From: Enterobacter sp. BIGb0383
GTDB lineage: Bacteria > Pseudomonadota > Gammaproteobacteria > Enterobacterales > Enterobacteriaceae
Reading direction: 5' to 3'
Assembly (NCBI RefSeq): GCF_003751845.1
Contig: NZ_RJKQ01000002.1
Coordinates: forward strand, 744,001-808,000
DNA: 64,000 nt
Below are positions 51,132 through 59,627 of this stretch, piece by piece; the stretch's first letter is position 1, and each line of letters begins with the position of its first letter. The notes under the pieces were generated by a model. The model was not told the origin of the DNA. It was given only the letters and a program-made list of their open reading frames with translations, and did no database searches. Made by a program: the position numbers and the translations under genes.

Positions 51132-52403
51132 TTACTTGCCGCCAGTTTTCACCGGGCTGTCGGATTTTTTATCATTCCCGGCGATATACGGGCTCCACGG
51201 CTGAGCGCGAACCGGCTGTTCGGTCTGCCACACCACGTTGAACTGGCCGTTATCTTCGATTTCACCAATCATCACCGGCTTATGCAGATGGTGGTTGGTG
51301 GCGTCCATGGTCAGGGTAAAGCCGCTCGGCGCGGCAAAGGTCTGATTGGCCATCGCCACACGCACTTTATCCACGTCGGTGGAACCCGCTTTTTCCGCCG
51401 CCTGCGCCCACATATGGATGCCCACGTAAGTCGCTTCCATCGGGTCATTGGTCACCACGGTGTCAGCATTCGGCAGCTTGTGAGCCTTAGCCCAGGCGCG
51501 ATAGTCGGCGACAAACTTCGTGTTTACCGGGTTGCTGACCGACTCAAAGTAGTTCCAGGCCGCCAGATGTCCCACCAGCGGTTTGGTGTCGATCCCGCGC
51601 AGCTCCTCTTCCCCGACGGAGAAGGCGACAACCGGCACGTCGGTAGCCTTAATGCCCTGGTTCGCCAGCTCTTTATAGAACGGCACGTTGGAGTCGCCGT
51701 TGATGGTGGAGATCACCGCCGTTTTCCCTCCGGCGGAGAATTTCTTGATATCGGAAACGATGGTCTGATAGTCGCTGTAGCCAAACGGGGTATAGACCTC
51801 GGCGATATCGCTGTCCTTAATGCCTTTGCTGTGCAGGAAAGCACGGAGGATCTTATTGGTGGTCCGTGGATAGACGTAGTCGGTGCCCAGCAAGAAGAAG
51901 CGCTTCGCCGCCCCGCCGTCTTCGCTCATCATGTATTCCACCGCCGGGATCGCCTGCTGGTTCGGCGCAGCGCCCGTATAGAAGACGTTCGGCGACATCT
52001 CTTCCCCTTCGTACTGCACCGGGTAGAACAGCAGGCCGTTTAACTCTTCAAACACCGGCAGGACCGACTTACGGGAGACGGAGGTCCAGCAGCCAAAGAC
52101 CACGGCCGCTTTGTCCTGGGTCAGCAGCTGGCGCGCCTTTTCAGCAAACAGCGGCCAGTTTGACGCCGGGTCAACGACGACCGGCTCCAGCTTTTTGCCC
52201 AGCACGCCGCCTTTGGCGTTAATCTCCTCGATAGCCATCAGCGCCGCCTCTTTCAGCGGGGCTTCGGAAATGGCCATGGTGCCGGAGAGTGAGTGCATGA
52301 TGCCGACCTTAATGGTATCGGCGGCCCATGCGGACCAGGACAACCCCATGCTCACCACGGTCGCGGAGAGTGCAAAGGCTTTCAGCAAAGAACGTCTTTT
52401 CAT
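51132..52403 (-). CDS. urtA: Urea-binding periplasmic protein UrtA
   Basis: 423 residues: N-terminal signal with MKRRSLLKAF (a twin-arginine-like RRSLLK), cleavage near AWA-ADT, then a LivJ-like binding protein (IKVGIMHSLSGTMAISE, SVSRKSVLPVFEELNGLLFYP). UrtA binds urea for UrtBC. It is the first of urtABCDE, preceded by the GntR-family gene and a short gap with a GC-rich hairpin. Confidence 0.95.
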   Translation of the reverse strand: MKRRSLLKAFALSATVVSMGLSWSAWAADTIKVGIMHSLSGTMAISEAPLKEAALMAIEEINAKGGVLGKKLEPVVVDPASNWPLFAEKARQLLTQDKAAVVFGCWTSVSRKSVLPVFEELNGLLFYPVQYEGEEMSPNVFYTGAAPNQQAIPAVEYMMSEDGGAAKRFFLLGTDYVYPRTTNKILRAFLHSKGIKDSDIAEVYTPFGYSDYQTIVSDIKKFSAGGKTAVISTINGDSNVPFYKELANQGIKATDVPVVAFSVGEEELRGIDTKPLVGHLAAWNYFESVSNPVNTKFVADYRAWAKAHKLPNADTVVTNDPMEATYVGIHMWAQAAEKAGSTDVDKVRVAMANQTFAAPSGFTLTMDATNHHLHKPVMIGEIEDNGQFNVVWQTEQPVRAQPWSPYIAGNDKKSDSPVKTGGK

Positions 52404-52442
52404 AACAAATCCCCTAAAGATTATTGATAAACATAATGTTTT

Positions 52443-52458
52443 CCCGCCCAGGGGCGGG
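52443..52458 (-). other. Hairpin between gntR and urtA
   Basis: CCCGCC-CAGG-GGCGGG, stable but followed on the minus strand by AAAACATT, so not a typical terminator. It may tune read-through or mRNA stability. Confidence 0.5.
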
Positions 52459-52473
52459 GTTAAGCAACCACAG

Positions 52474-53157
52474 CTAAGGTGAAACTGGTTGTAAACTGGC
52501 CTCCTGCAACCGATGCAGAGTGATCTTTCTGACCTCGGCTTTACTCTGTGAGATATGCCCGGTCAGCAGCCGCTGCGCCTCTTCGGTTTGCTGCTTGAGG
52601 ATCGCCTCCAGGATCTGTGCGTGCTCGCTGTAGGTCGCCTCCACGCGGTCTTCGCGGGTAAAGTCGAGATGGCGAATAATGCGCATCTTCTCCGTCAGCT
52701 CGACGTGTACCCGCACCATCTCTTCGTTGCCGGTGGCGCGTACCAGGCTGGTATGAAAGCACTCGTCTTCTCGCGACAGCGCTTTGCCCACGGGCAGGCG
52801 CGGCGCGTCTCGCCAGAAGCTGACCAGCGGGGCCAGATGCTCCAGACACTGGCCCGGCGGCATCCCGCACAGGCGGCGGACGGCCTCCCGCTCCAGCACA
52901 ATGCGAAAGTCGTACAGCGACTCGTACCAGGCGAAATCAAAAGGCTTCACCTGCCAGCCGCTGCGGGAGTAAACCTGCACATAGCCTTCGTGCTCCAGCC
53001 AGAACAGAGCCTGACGCACCGGCGTCCGGCTGGCGGCCATCCGCTGCGAAATCGCACTCTCGCTAAAATGCTCCCCGGGCATCAGCCGGAACTCGAAGAT
53101 CTCGTTTTTCAGCGCCTGGTAAATACGCTCCGCCAGCCCGGCCTTTTTGTCGCTCAT
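52474..53157 (-). CDS. GntR-family (FCD) regulator of the urea operon
   Basis: 227 residues from ATG 53157 (GAGAGGG upstream); the longer frame to 53229 overlaps the carboxylase gene. It has a winged helix-turn-helix (about 8-70; ISQRMAASRTPVRQALFWLE) and an FCD all-helical ligand domain with probable metal-binding residues (DECFHTSLV and HAQIL). It sits between the urea carboxylase gene and urtA in one run of genes, so it likely senses an intermediate of urea use and represses the operon. A GntR-type palindrome lies before atzF. Confidence 0.88.
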   Translation of the reverse strand: MSDKKAGLAERIYQALKNEIFEFRLMPGEHFSESAISQRMAASRTPVRQALFWLEHEGYVQVYSRSGWQVKPFDFAWYESLYDFRIVLEREAVRRLCGMPPGQCLEHLAPLVSFWRDAPRLPVGKALSREDECFHTSLVRATGNEEMVRVHVELTEKMRIIRHLDFTREDRVEATYSEHAQILEAILKQQTEEAQRLLTGHISQSKAEVRKITLHRLQEASLQPVSP

Positions 53158-53170
53158 CGCCCTCTCCCGC

Positions 53171-56100
53171 TTATTCCAGCCACAGCAGCGTGTCGCCGGG
53201 GCTGACCGGACGTCCTGGCTGGCAGCCAATACGCTTGATCTTCCCGGCCTGCGGGGCGTGGATCGCCAGCTCCATTTTCATCGCCTCGACGATAATCAGC
53301 GGCTGGCCGCTCTCGACCTCGTCGCCCGGATTCACCAGCACCTTCCAGATATTGCCGCTCATATCGGCGCTGACCGGCAGGGAGTCATCGTCCATCTCTT
53401 CTGCGGGCGGCAGGATGATGCTGTCCGCCATCGCCGTCTGTTCATCCTGCTGCCAGCGTGCAACTTCAACCTCAAAGGCCGCAGCCTGTCGCTGGCGGAA
53501 ATCGGCGATCTCAGGCGCGTTAGCGTCGAGGAAGTGCAGGTGTTCGGCAAAATCAAACTGGGTCTCTTCAATCCGCACCCTTGCCCGGCCTTCACGGAAG
53601 TCCTCCCGCAGCTGGCCCAGCTCCTGCTCGCTGACCGGATAGAAACGGACCTGGTCAAAGAAGCGCAGCAGCCAGGGCTCTCCGGCGTGGAACTGGTCGT
53701 TTTTGAGGAATTTGTTCCAGATAGGCAGGGTCCGCCCGACCAGCTGATAGCCGCCGGGCGAGTCCATGCCGTAGATGCACATATACATCCCGCCGATGCC
53801 GACGGTGCCTTCAGCGGTAAAGGTCCGCGCCGGGCTGTATTTGGAACTGAGCAGGCGATGACGCGGATCGACGGGGACCGCGCAGGGTGCGCCGAGATAG
53901 ACATCGCCGAGGCCGAGGATCAGATAGCTGGCGTCAAAGATCGTCTCTTTCACCGCGTCGCGACTCGCCAGCCCGTTAATGCGCTGGATAAAATCGACGT
54001 TATTCGGCAGCCAGGGCGCGCTGGCCCGGACCGTATCCTGATAACGGCTAACCGCATCAAGCGTGGCGCTGTCCTCAAAGGCCATCGGCAGCCAGACAAT
54101 GCGCGAAGGCACCTTCATCTGGCTGACGTCGCCCAGCAGCGCCTCCTGGGTCAGGAGCAGATCCACCAGCGCCGACTGGCTGATATCCGGGCTGTGATAG
54201 CGGACCTGCAGGGAGCGCACGCCTGGCGACAGTTCGCGAATGCCAGGATGACCCAGCTCGCGCAGACGCGCCATCAGCAGATGCACCCTAAGGCGCAGGG
54301 CCAGATCCAGCACGTTATCGCCATATTCGATCAGGATGTCGTTATCCCCGGCCTGACGATAGACAATGGCCGGGGCGCTGGCGGTCGCCGGAAGCGAGAC
54401 CAGGGCGGCGGCGGAGACGCCATTGTTATCCGCCAGCGACGGTGCGGCCAGAACCGGAGGCGCGTCGTGCTGTAACGTCGCGATGCTCTGCTCCATGGCC
54501 GCTTCCAGGGCCACGGCCTGCTCCACGCTGATGGGATGAAAACGCAGGCGATCGCCGGGTTTGACCTGACCTACCTTCCACAGCTCGGCTTTGGCAATGG
54601 TGACCGGGCAGACAAAGCCGCCGAGGCTGGGACCGTCGCGGGTGAGGATCACCGGGAAATCGCCGGTAAAGTTAATGGCGCCGATGGCGTACTCGCAGTC
54701 GTGCACGTTGGAGGGATGCAGTCCGGCTTCACCGCCGTCCGGGCGCGCCCAGGCGGGTTTCGGGCCAACCAGGCGGACGCCAAGGCGGTTGGAGTTGTAG
54801 TGCACCTGCCATTCACTGGCAAAGAATTCGTCTATCGCCTCGCGGGTAAAGAAATCCGGTGCGCCGTGCGGGCCGTACAGCACCCCGATATCCCAGGTTT
54901 CGCCATAGGTCGGGATCAGATCCGGCGAGACGGCCTGCGGCTCGCTGACCGGCGCGGGCGTCGTGCAGGCGGCAAGCGTTGGCCTGGAGATGGGCAGCAG
55001 ATCCGCCACTTTTAACGTGCGGCCCGCGTGGCCGCCAAACTGGCCGAGGGCGAAGGTTGAGCGGCTGCCGAGATACTCAGGCACGTCGAAGCCGTTGCGT
55101 ACCGCCAGATAGGCCCGACAGCCGGACTGCGCCCGGCCAAGCCGCAGGGTTTGCCCCGCAGCCACCGTGACCGGCTGCCAGCGCGGAACCGCCGCACCGT
55201 CCAGCTCGGCCTGGCAATCGGCCCCGGTCAGGGCAATCAGCGCCGGGCTGTGGAAGCGCAGCTCCGGTCCCTGGAGGGTAAACTCCATGCCCGCCGCCGA
55301 CGGGTGGTTACCGACAATCCGGTTCGCCAGGCGAAAGGCAAAGTCGTCCATCGGCCCGGACGGCGGAACGCCGATATCCCAGTAGCCGGGGCGACCGGGA
55401 TAATCCTGGATACTGCTCCAGGTCCCAGGCTGCAGGACTTCAATCACCGCCGACTCCGGCTCAAGGCTGTCGAGCATCCGCGTCCAGGCGGTGCCGGAGA
55501 CAAACGCCGCGCTGGAGGTGATCTGGCGCAGATAGTCGAGGTTGGTGGTAATGCCGTGCAGACGGGTCGCGTTAAGGGCATCGTGCAATTTGTCCAGTGC
55601 CTCGCGTCGGGTGGCGGCGTGGACGATCAGCTTGGCAATCATCGGGTCGTAATACGCCGACACCTCGCTGCCGGTCGTGACGCCGCTGTCGATGCGCACT
55701 CCGTCAGGGAAGAACACATCGGTCAGCACGCCCGGCGAAGGCTGGAAATTTTTCAGCGGGCTTTCCGCATAGAGTCGCACTTCGATGGCCGCGCCCTGCG
55801 GCGCCTGCGCCAGCCGCGCCCAGTCAATGGACTCGTCTGCGGCAACCTGTAACATGCACTCCACCAGGTCGAGGCCCGTGACGCACTCGGTCACCGGGTG
55901 TTCCACCTGCAGACGGGTGTTGACCTCCAGAAAATAGAAGGCGTCGCGATCCGCATCATAAATAAACTCCACCGTTCCGGCGCTGCGGTAATTCACCCGC
56001 TCACCCAGCGCCACGGCGGCAGCCAGCAACGCGCTGCGCGTTGCGGCAGGCAGATTCGGCGCAGGAGTCTCTTCCACCACTTTCTGATTGCGGCGCTGCA

Positions 56101-56788
56101 GGGAGCAGTCGCGCTCGCCCAGCGCCACCACCCGACCTTTACCGTCGCCAAAGATTTGCACTTCGATATGCCGGGCTTTGTCGATACAGCGCTCCACAAA
56201 GACCCCGGCATCGCTGAAGAACTGCTCCCCGAGACGGCGAACGCTATCCCAGGCCTGGCGCAGCGCGTCTTCGTCCGCGCAGCGGGTCAGGCCGATCCCG
56301 CCGCCGCCGGCGGTGCTTTTCAGCATCACCGGGTAGCCAATCTCCTGTGCCGAACGCAGGGCATCGTCAAGGGAGCTCAGTAGACCGGTGCCCGGCGTCA
56401 TCGGCACGCCTGCGGCGGCGGCCAGCTCGCGGGCCCGGTGTTTCAGGCCGAATTCACCAATCTGCTGTGCGGTCGGCCCGATAAACACAATCCCGGCCCG
56501 CTCGCAGGCATCGGCAAACGGCAGGCTTTCGGAGAGAAACCCGTAGCCCGGCCAGACAGCCTGGGCCCCGCTTTCCCGTGCGGCATCGATAATTTTGTCG
56601 ATGCGCAGATAGCTGTCGCTGGCCTTGTCCCCGCCGAGCGGCAGAGCAATGTCCGCCGCTTTGACATGTTCCGCATTTTTATCGGCATCAGAAAATACCG
56701 CCACGCTGGTGATGCCCAGACGCTTGAGGGTGCGAATGGCGCGGCAGGCGATTTCGCCCCGGTTGGCAATAAGGACGGTATTAAACAT
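53171..56788 (-). CDS. uca: Urea carboxylase (biotin-dependent)
   Basis: 1205 residues from ATG 56788 (MFNTVLIANRGEIACRAIRT), the normal length. Biotin carboxylase domain about 1-450 (ATP-grasp loop KSTAGGGGIGL; YFLEVNTRLQVEHPVTE). Then a carboxyltransferase made of KipA/AHS2-like (about 465-780) and KipI/AHS1-like (about 840-1050) parts, and a C-terminal biotinyl domain with the lysine of VEAMKMELAI. It carboxylates urea to allophanate using ATP and bicarbonate. It overlaps atzF by 8 bases. With AtzF it replaces urease without needing nickel. Confidence 0.95.
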   Translation of the reverse strand: MFNTVLIANRGEIACRAIRTLKRLGITSVAVFSDADKNAEHVKAADIALPLGGDKASDSYLRIDKIIDAARESGAQAVWPGYGFLSESLPFADACERAGIVFIGPTAQQIGEFGLKHRARELAAAAGVPMTPGTGLLSSLDDALRSAQEIGYPVMLKSTAGGGGIGLTRCADEDALRQAWDSVRRLGEQFFSDAGVFVERCIDKARHIEVQIFGDGKGRVVALGERDCSLQRRNQKVVEETPAPNLPAATRSALLAAAVALGERVNYRSAGTVEFIYDADRDAFYFLEVNTRLQVEHPVTECVTGLDLVECMLQVAADESIDWARLAQAPQGAAIEVRLYAESPLKNFQPSPGVLTDVFFPDGVRIDSGVTTGSEVSAYYDPMIAKLIVHAATRREALDKLHDALNATRLHGITTNLDYLRQITSSAAFVSGTAWTRMLDSLEPESAVIEVLQPGTWSSIQDYPGRPGYWDIGVPPSGPMDDFAFRLANRIVGNHPSAAGMEFTLQGPELRFHSPALIALTGADCQAELDGAAVPRWQPVTVAAGQTLRLGRAQSGCRAYLAVRNGFDVPEYLGSRSTFALGQFGGHAGRTLKVADLLPISRPTLAACTTPAPVSEPQAVSPDLIPTYGETWDIGVLYGPHGAPDFFTREAIDEFFASEWQVHYNSNRLGVRLVGPKPAWARPDGGEAGLHPSNVHDCEYAIGAINFTGDFPVILTRDGPSLGGFVCPVTIAKAELWKVGQVKPGDRLRFHPISVEQAVALEAAMEQSIATLQHDAPPVLAAPSLADNNGVSAAALVSLPATASAPAIVYRQAGDNDILIEYGDNVLDLALRLRVHLLMARLRELGHPGIRELSPGVRSLQVRYHSPDISQSALVDLLLTQEALLGDVSQMKVPSRIVWLPMAFEDSATLDAVSRYQDTVRASAPWLPNNVDFIQRINGLASRDAVKETIFDASYLILGLGDVYLGAPCAVPVDPRHRLLSSKYSPARTFTAEGTVGIGGMYMCIYGMDSPGGYQLVGRTLPIWNKFLKNDQFHAGEPWLLRFFDQVRFYPVSEQELGQLREDFREGRARVRIEETQFDFAEHLHFLDANAPEIADFRQRQAAAFEVEVARWQQDEQTAMADSIILPPAEEMDDDSLPVSADMSGNIWKVLVNPGDEVESGQPLIIVEAMKMELAIHAPQAGKIKRIGCQPGRPVSPGDTLLWLE

Positions 56789-58580
56789 GGGCGTTCTCCC
56801 GGCTGGCAATCCAGTTGCGCCAGCCTTTAAAGTCAGTAATGTCGGTGGCGTCAGCGAGCGCCGCCGGTTCACAGATAAAGCCCTTCACCAGGCGACCATC
56901 GCTCAGTTCCAGCGTGCCGATACCCAGCGGGGCGGGAATTTCCGCGACAAATTCGCCAAAGCGGGCCAGCGGGATATCCCACAGCTCAACCTGAATCGCC
57001 GCGCCGCTCTCGCCACGTGCGATACCGGGCTTCGCGGGCTGAGTATTTGCCAGCGCATAGAGGCGGTAGCAGGCGGCGGTTTCGGTGGCTTCAACAAAGA
57101 CGGCCTTACGGGTCGTGAGCTGGAAGTTGAGCGGCATTCCGCGCAGATGTGCGCCGACGACGGCCACGCGAACATGTTCGGCGGAAGGCGGCAGCACGCT
57201 GCCCTGCGTGAACGGCAATCCGGTCGCGCCCGGCGGCAGCGCCAGCAGGTTCTGCCAGCGCAGGCCGAAGTCCGCCAGGGCCCGGTCATGCCAGGCCGGT
57301 GCCAGCAGGGTGATCCCGGCGGGCAGCCCGTCGGCGCGGAACGGCGCGGGCAAGGCGAGGGCCGAGAGATCGGCCAGGTTGGTAAAGTTGGTGTACGTCC
57401 CGAACTGCGAGTTGTAGCGGACAGGCTCCTGCTGCATCTCTTCGCGGGTATGGATGGTCGGCGAGGTCGGTACCACCAGCCCGTCCACGTCGGCCAGCAC
57501 GGCGGCAATCTGCCGGGCCAGGTCGGCGCGCAGGTACTCGGCCTTAAAGGCTTCAACCGCGCTAAAGCGCTCCCCGGCGGCAATAATCTGCCAGACGGTC
57601 GGGTCCATTTCGTCGGGATGGCTGAGCATCTCGCCGACGGCGGCGGTGCGCTCGGCAACCCACGGCCCCTGATAGAGCTGCTCCGCCAGGCGGGAGAAAG
57701 GGGTGAAATCAACGGATTTTAACGTGGCTCCGGCGGCGCGAAGCTGGTCCAGCGCCGCCTGCCAGGCCTGCTCAGCCTGGACATCGCCAAAGAAGGTCAT
57801 CTGGTCAGGGATCGCCAGGACGGGTACGGCAGGCATTGCCGCTGGCGTGGTCGCCGGATGCGCGCGGGAATAAGCGTCCTCTGCATCATAGCCACCGGCA
57901 AGAGTAACGACCGTCCAGGCATCTTCGACGGTCAGAGCGAAAACAGACAGGGTATCGTTCAGGCGACAGGCGGGCACCACGCCGGTGGCCGAAAGCCAGC
58001 CCTTGGTCGGCTTCAGGCCCACGATATTGTTAAACCCGGCGGGCACGCGTCCGGATCCCGCCGTATCGGTTCCCAGCGCAAAAGGCACCAGCCCGCGGGC
58101 CACCGCCGATGCCGAGCCGGAGCTTGAACCGCCGCTGACATAAGCCGGATCGAAACTGTTTACCACTTCGCCGTAGGGCGAACGCGTCCCCACCAGGCCG
58201 GTGGCGAACTGATCGAGATTGGTTTTGCCAATCACAATTGCCCCGGCGGCTTTTAGCCTGGCCACCGCCGTCGCATCCCGTTCGGCACGATACGCAAAGG
58301 CCGGACAGGCTGCGGTGGTCGGCCAGCCCGCGATGTCAACGTTGTCCTTAACGGCAAATGGAATACCGAACAGCGGCAGCGCCTGCGGGTTTTCGCGATA
58401 GCGCGGCAGCAGGATATCCAGCTGTGCCGCGATCTGCGCCTCGCTGGCAATGGCTATCCAGGCGGTGTCCTCTGTGGATAGCGCTTCGCGCAGTGCGTTT
58501 AACTGTGAAAAGACCGCCTCGCCGTCCTCGCGGATGTGCTGCTGCCATGCCGCCAGGGTTTTTCCTGTCATTAATGCCAT
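56781..58580 (-). CDS. atzF: Allophanate hydrolase AtzF
   Basis: 599 residues. Amidase-signature domain about 1-440: catalytic Lys in AVKDNVDIAG and the Ser-cisSer-Ser region in VSGGSSSGSASAVA and GTDTAGSGRVPAGF. The C-terminal domain (about 470-599) characteristic of full-length AtzF follows. It hydrolyses allophanate to 2 NH3 and 2 CO2. It is first in the transcription unit; AGGA lies 9 bases before ATG 58580. A sigma-54 type promoter lies 40 bases upstream, so it is probably under nitrogen control together with uca and urtABCDE. Confidence 0.95.
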   Translation of the reverse strand: MALMTGKTLAAWQQHIREDGEAVFSQLNALREALSTEDTAWIAIASEAQIAAQLDILLPRYRENPQALPLFGIPFAVKDNVDIAGWPTTAACPAFAYRAERDATAVARLKAAGAIVIGKTNLDQFATGLVGTRSPYGEVVNSFDPAYVSGGSSSGSASAVARGLVPFALGTDTAGSGRVPAGFNNIVGLKPTKGWLSATGVVPACRLNDTLSVFALTVEDAWTVVTLAGGYDAEDAYSRAHPATTPAAMPAVPVLAIPDQMTFFGDVQAEQAWQAALDQLRAAGATLKSVDFTPFSRLAEQLYQGPWVAERTAAVGEMLSHPDEMDPTVWQIIAAGERFSAVEAFKAEYLRADLARQIAAVLADVDGLVVPTSPTIHTREEMQQEPVRYNSQFGTYTNFTNLADLSALALPAPFRADGLPAGITLLAPAWHDRALADFGLRWQNLLALPPGATGLPFTQGSVLPPSAEHVRVAVVGAHLRGMPLNFQLTTRKAVFVEATETAACYRLYALANTQPAKPGIARGESGAAIQVELWDIPLARFGEFVAEIPAPLGIGTLELSDGRLVKGFICEPAALADATDITDFKGWRNWIASRENAHV

Positions 58581-58594
58581 GCGTTGAATTCCTG

Positions 58595-58605
58595 TTGGTA
58601 TACAA
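58595..58605. promoter_or_regulatory. GntR-type operator before atzF
   Basis: TTGGTATACAA, close to the TTGTATACAA-like palindromes bound by FCD-type GntR regulators. It lies between the sigma-54 promoter and the start codon, where a bound regulator would block transcription; the GntR gene of the operon is the likely partner. Confidence 0.6.
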
Positions 58606-58619
58606 GATGGAATTCAAAT

Positions 58620-58636
58620 AGCAACGCACGTGCCAA
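58620..58636 (-). promoter_or_regulatory. Sigma-54 promoter of the urea operon
   Basis: TTGGCACGTGCGTTGCT on the minus strand agrees with the consensus YTGGCACG-N4-TTGCW at every fixed base. Its -24 GG and -12 GC have the required spacing, and it lies 40 bases before atzF. Confidence 0.85.
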
Positions 58637-59006
58637 TTCTTAATTAAATGATTTAAAAGGAAATGTTAGTTTTACCGCTGAAGGGTATAGGCTTTACTGC
58701 ACCGCCTGTGAACATTTGCGGACAATAATAGTGCAATAAATCATCAGTATTAATAATGACCTGCGCCGTTTTCCGGGCCGGGTAATAAGTAGACGGGATG
58801 ACGCGCACAGCGAGGATGTTAAGGATTATCTGTTAGTGTGAAAAATTACTTGATAATGATAACTAATTTGTGATGTTTTTTGATATTATTCGGCACCTTC
58901 AGGAAACTTTTACTCCATAAAGGACTTACGCGGCAGCACCCGTTTCAGGATGAGAAGGCTGATAAAATCAATCAGTTAAGATAACGTGTTACCTGGAGAT
59001 ACTGGC
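58637..59006. other. Upstream control region shared by the urea operon and the response regulator gene
   Basis: 370 bp, AT-rich, without a gene. It contains a half-site TGCACC (58698-58703) and a GTGCA (58731-58735) at distances fit for NtrC enhancer binding, but neither is a full NtrC site. GATAATGATAA at 58852-58862 resembles the first half of a Fur box. Confidence 0.45.
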
Positions 59007-59627
59007 ATGAACAAGATTGTGTACGTGGTCGATGACGACGATTCGGTAAGAACCTCGCTGACGCGCCTGCTGCGCTCAGAAGATTATGAGGTCGCGGATT
59101 TTTCGTCGTCGGAGACCTTTCTCAATCACCCGATCTATCCCGCACCCTGCTGCCTGATCCTCGATATTAATATGCCCGGCGCCGACGGCTTTGACGTGAC
59201 CGAAGCCCTGCACGCCAAAGGCTACAGCATTCCGACCATCTTTTTGACCGGTTTTGGCACCATTCCGGTGACGGTCAGGGCGATGAAAGCCGGGGCCTGG
59301 GAGTTTCTGACCAAGCCCGCCGAGCCGGAGCTGCTGCTGAAAAGCGTCAGTGATGCCCTGAAGATCTCCGAAGACAATATGGAGCAGGCCATCGAGCGCC
59401 TGAATCTGACCGTCTGCCACCACTCCCTTACTCCGCGTGAGTCCGAGGTGATGCTGCTGGCGATTGGCGGCCTGCTCAATAAGCAGATCGCCACCGAAAT
59501 GGGCATCAGCGAAATTACCGCCAAGGTGCATAAGCGCCGGGTGATGGAGAAGATGCAGGCGCGCTCCCTCTCCGACCTGGTGCGCGCCGCCGAGCGGCTG
59601 AATATCGTGCAGACCCGCTCGCGCTAG
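59007..59627 (+). CDS. FixJ-family response regulator
   Basis: 206 residues from ATG 59007 (CTGGAGA upstream); a GTG 21 bases earlier was not chosen. The receiver domain has an acidic cluster at 9-12, phosphoacceptor Asp53 in LILDINMPG, Thr in FLTGFG and Lys in LTKPAEP. A LuxR-type helix-turn-helix at about 140-200 (LTPRESEVMLLAIGGLLNKQIA) is FixJ-like. Its stop overlaps the convergent sensor kinase gene (shared CTAG). It is probably activated by that kinase. Whether it controls the neighbouring urea genes is not shown by the sequence. Confidence 0.93.
   Translation: MNKIVYVVDDDDSVRTSLTRLLRSEDYEVADFSSSETFLNHPIYPAPCCLILDINMPGADGFDVTEALHAKGYSIPTIFLTGFGTIPVTVRAMKAGAWEFLTKPAEPELLLKSVSDALKISEDNMEQAIERLNLTVCHHSLTPRESEVMLLAIGGLLNKQIATEMGISEITAKVHKRRVMEKMQARSLSDLVRAAERLNIVQTRSR

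Noticed and set aside
53147-54475. 442-codon plus-strand frame opposite urea carboxylase
   Set aside because: Antisense shadow; the minus-strand protein is full-length with all domains.
58698-58735. NtrC enhancer sites upstream of atzF
   Set aside because: Only isolated halves (TGCACC, GTGCA); no full TGCACC-n5-GGTGCA site could be seen.
58852-58870. Fur box before the response regulator
   Set aside because: GATAATGATAA matches the first half only; the second half differs at most positions.
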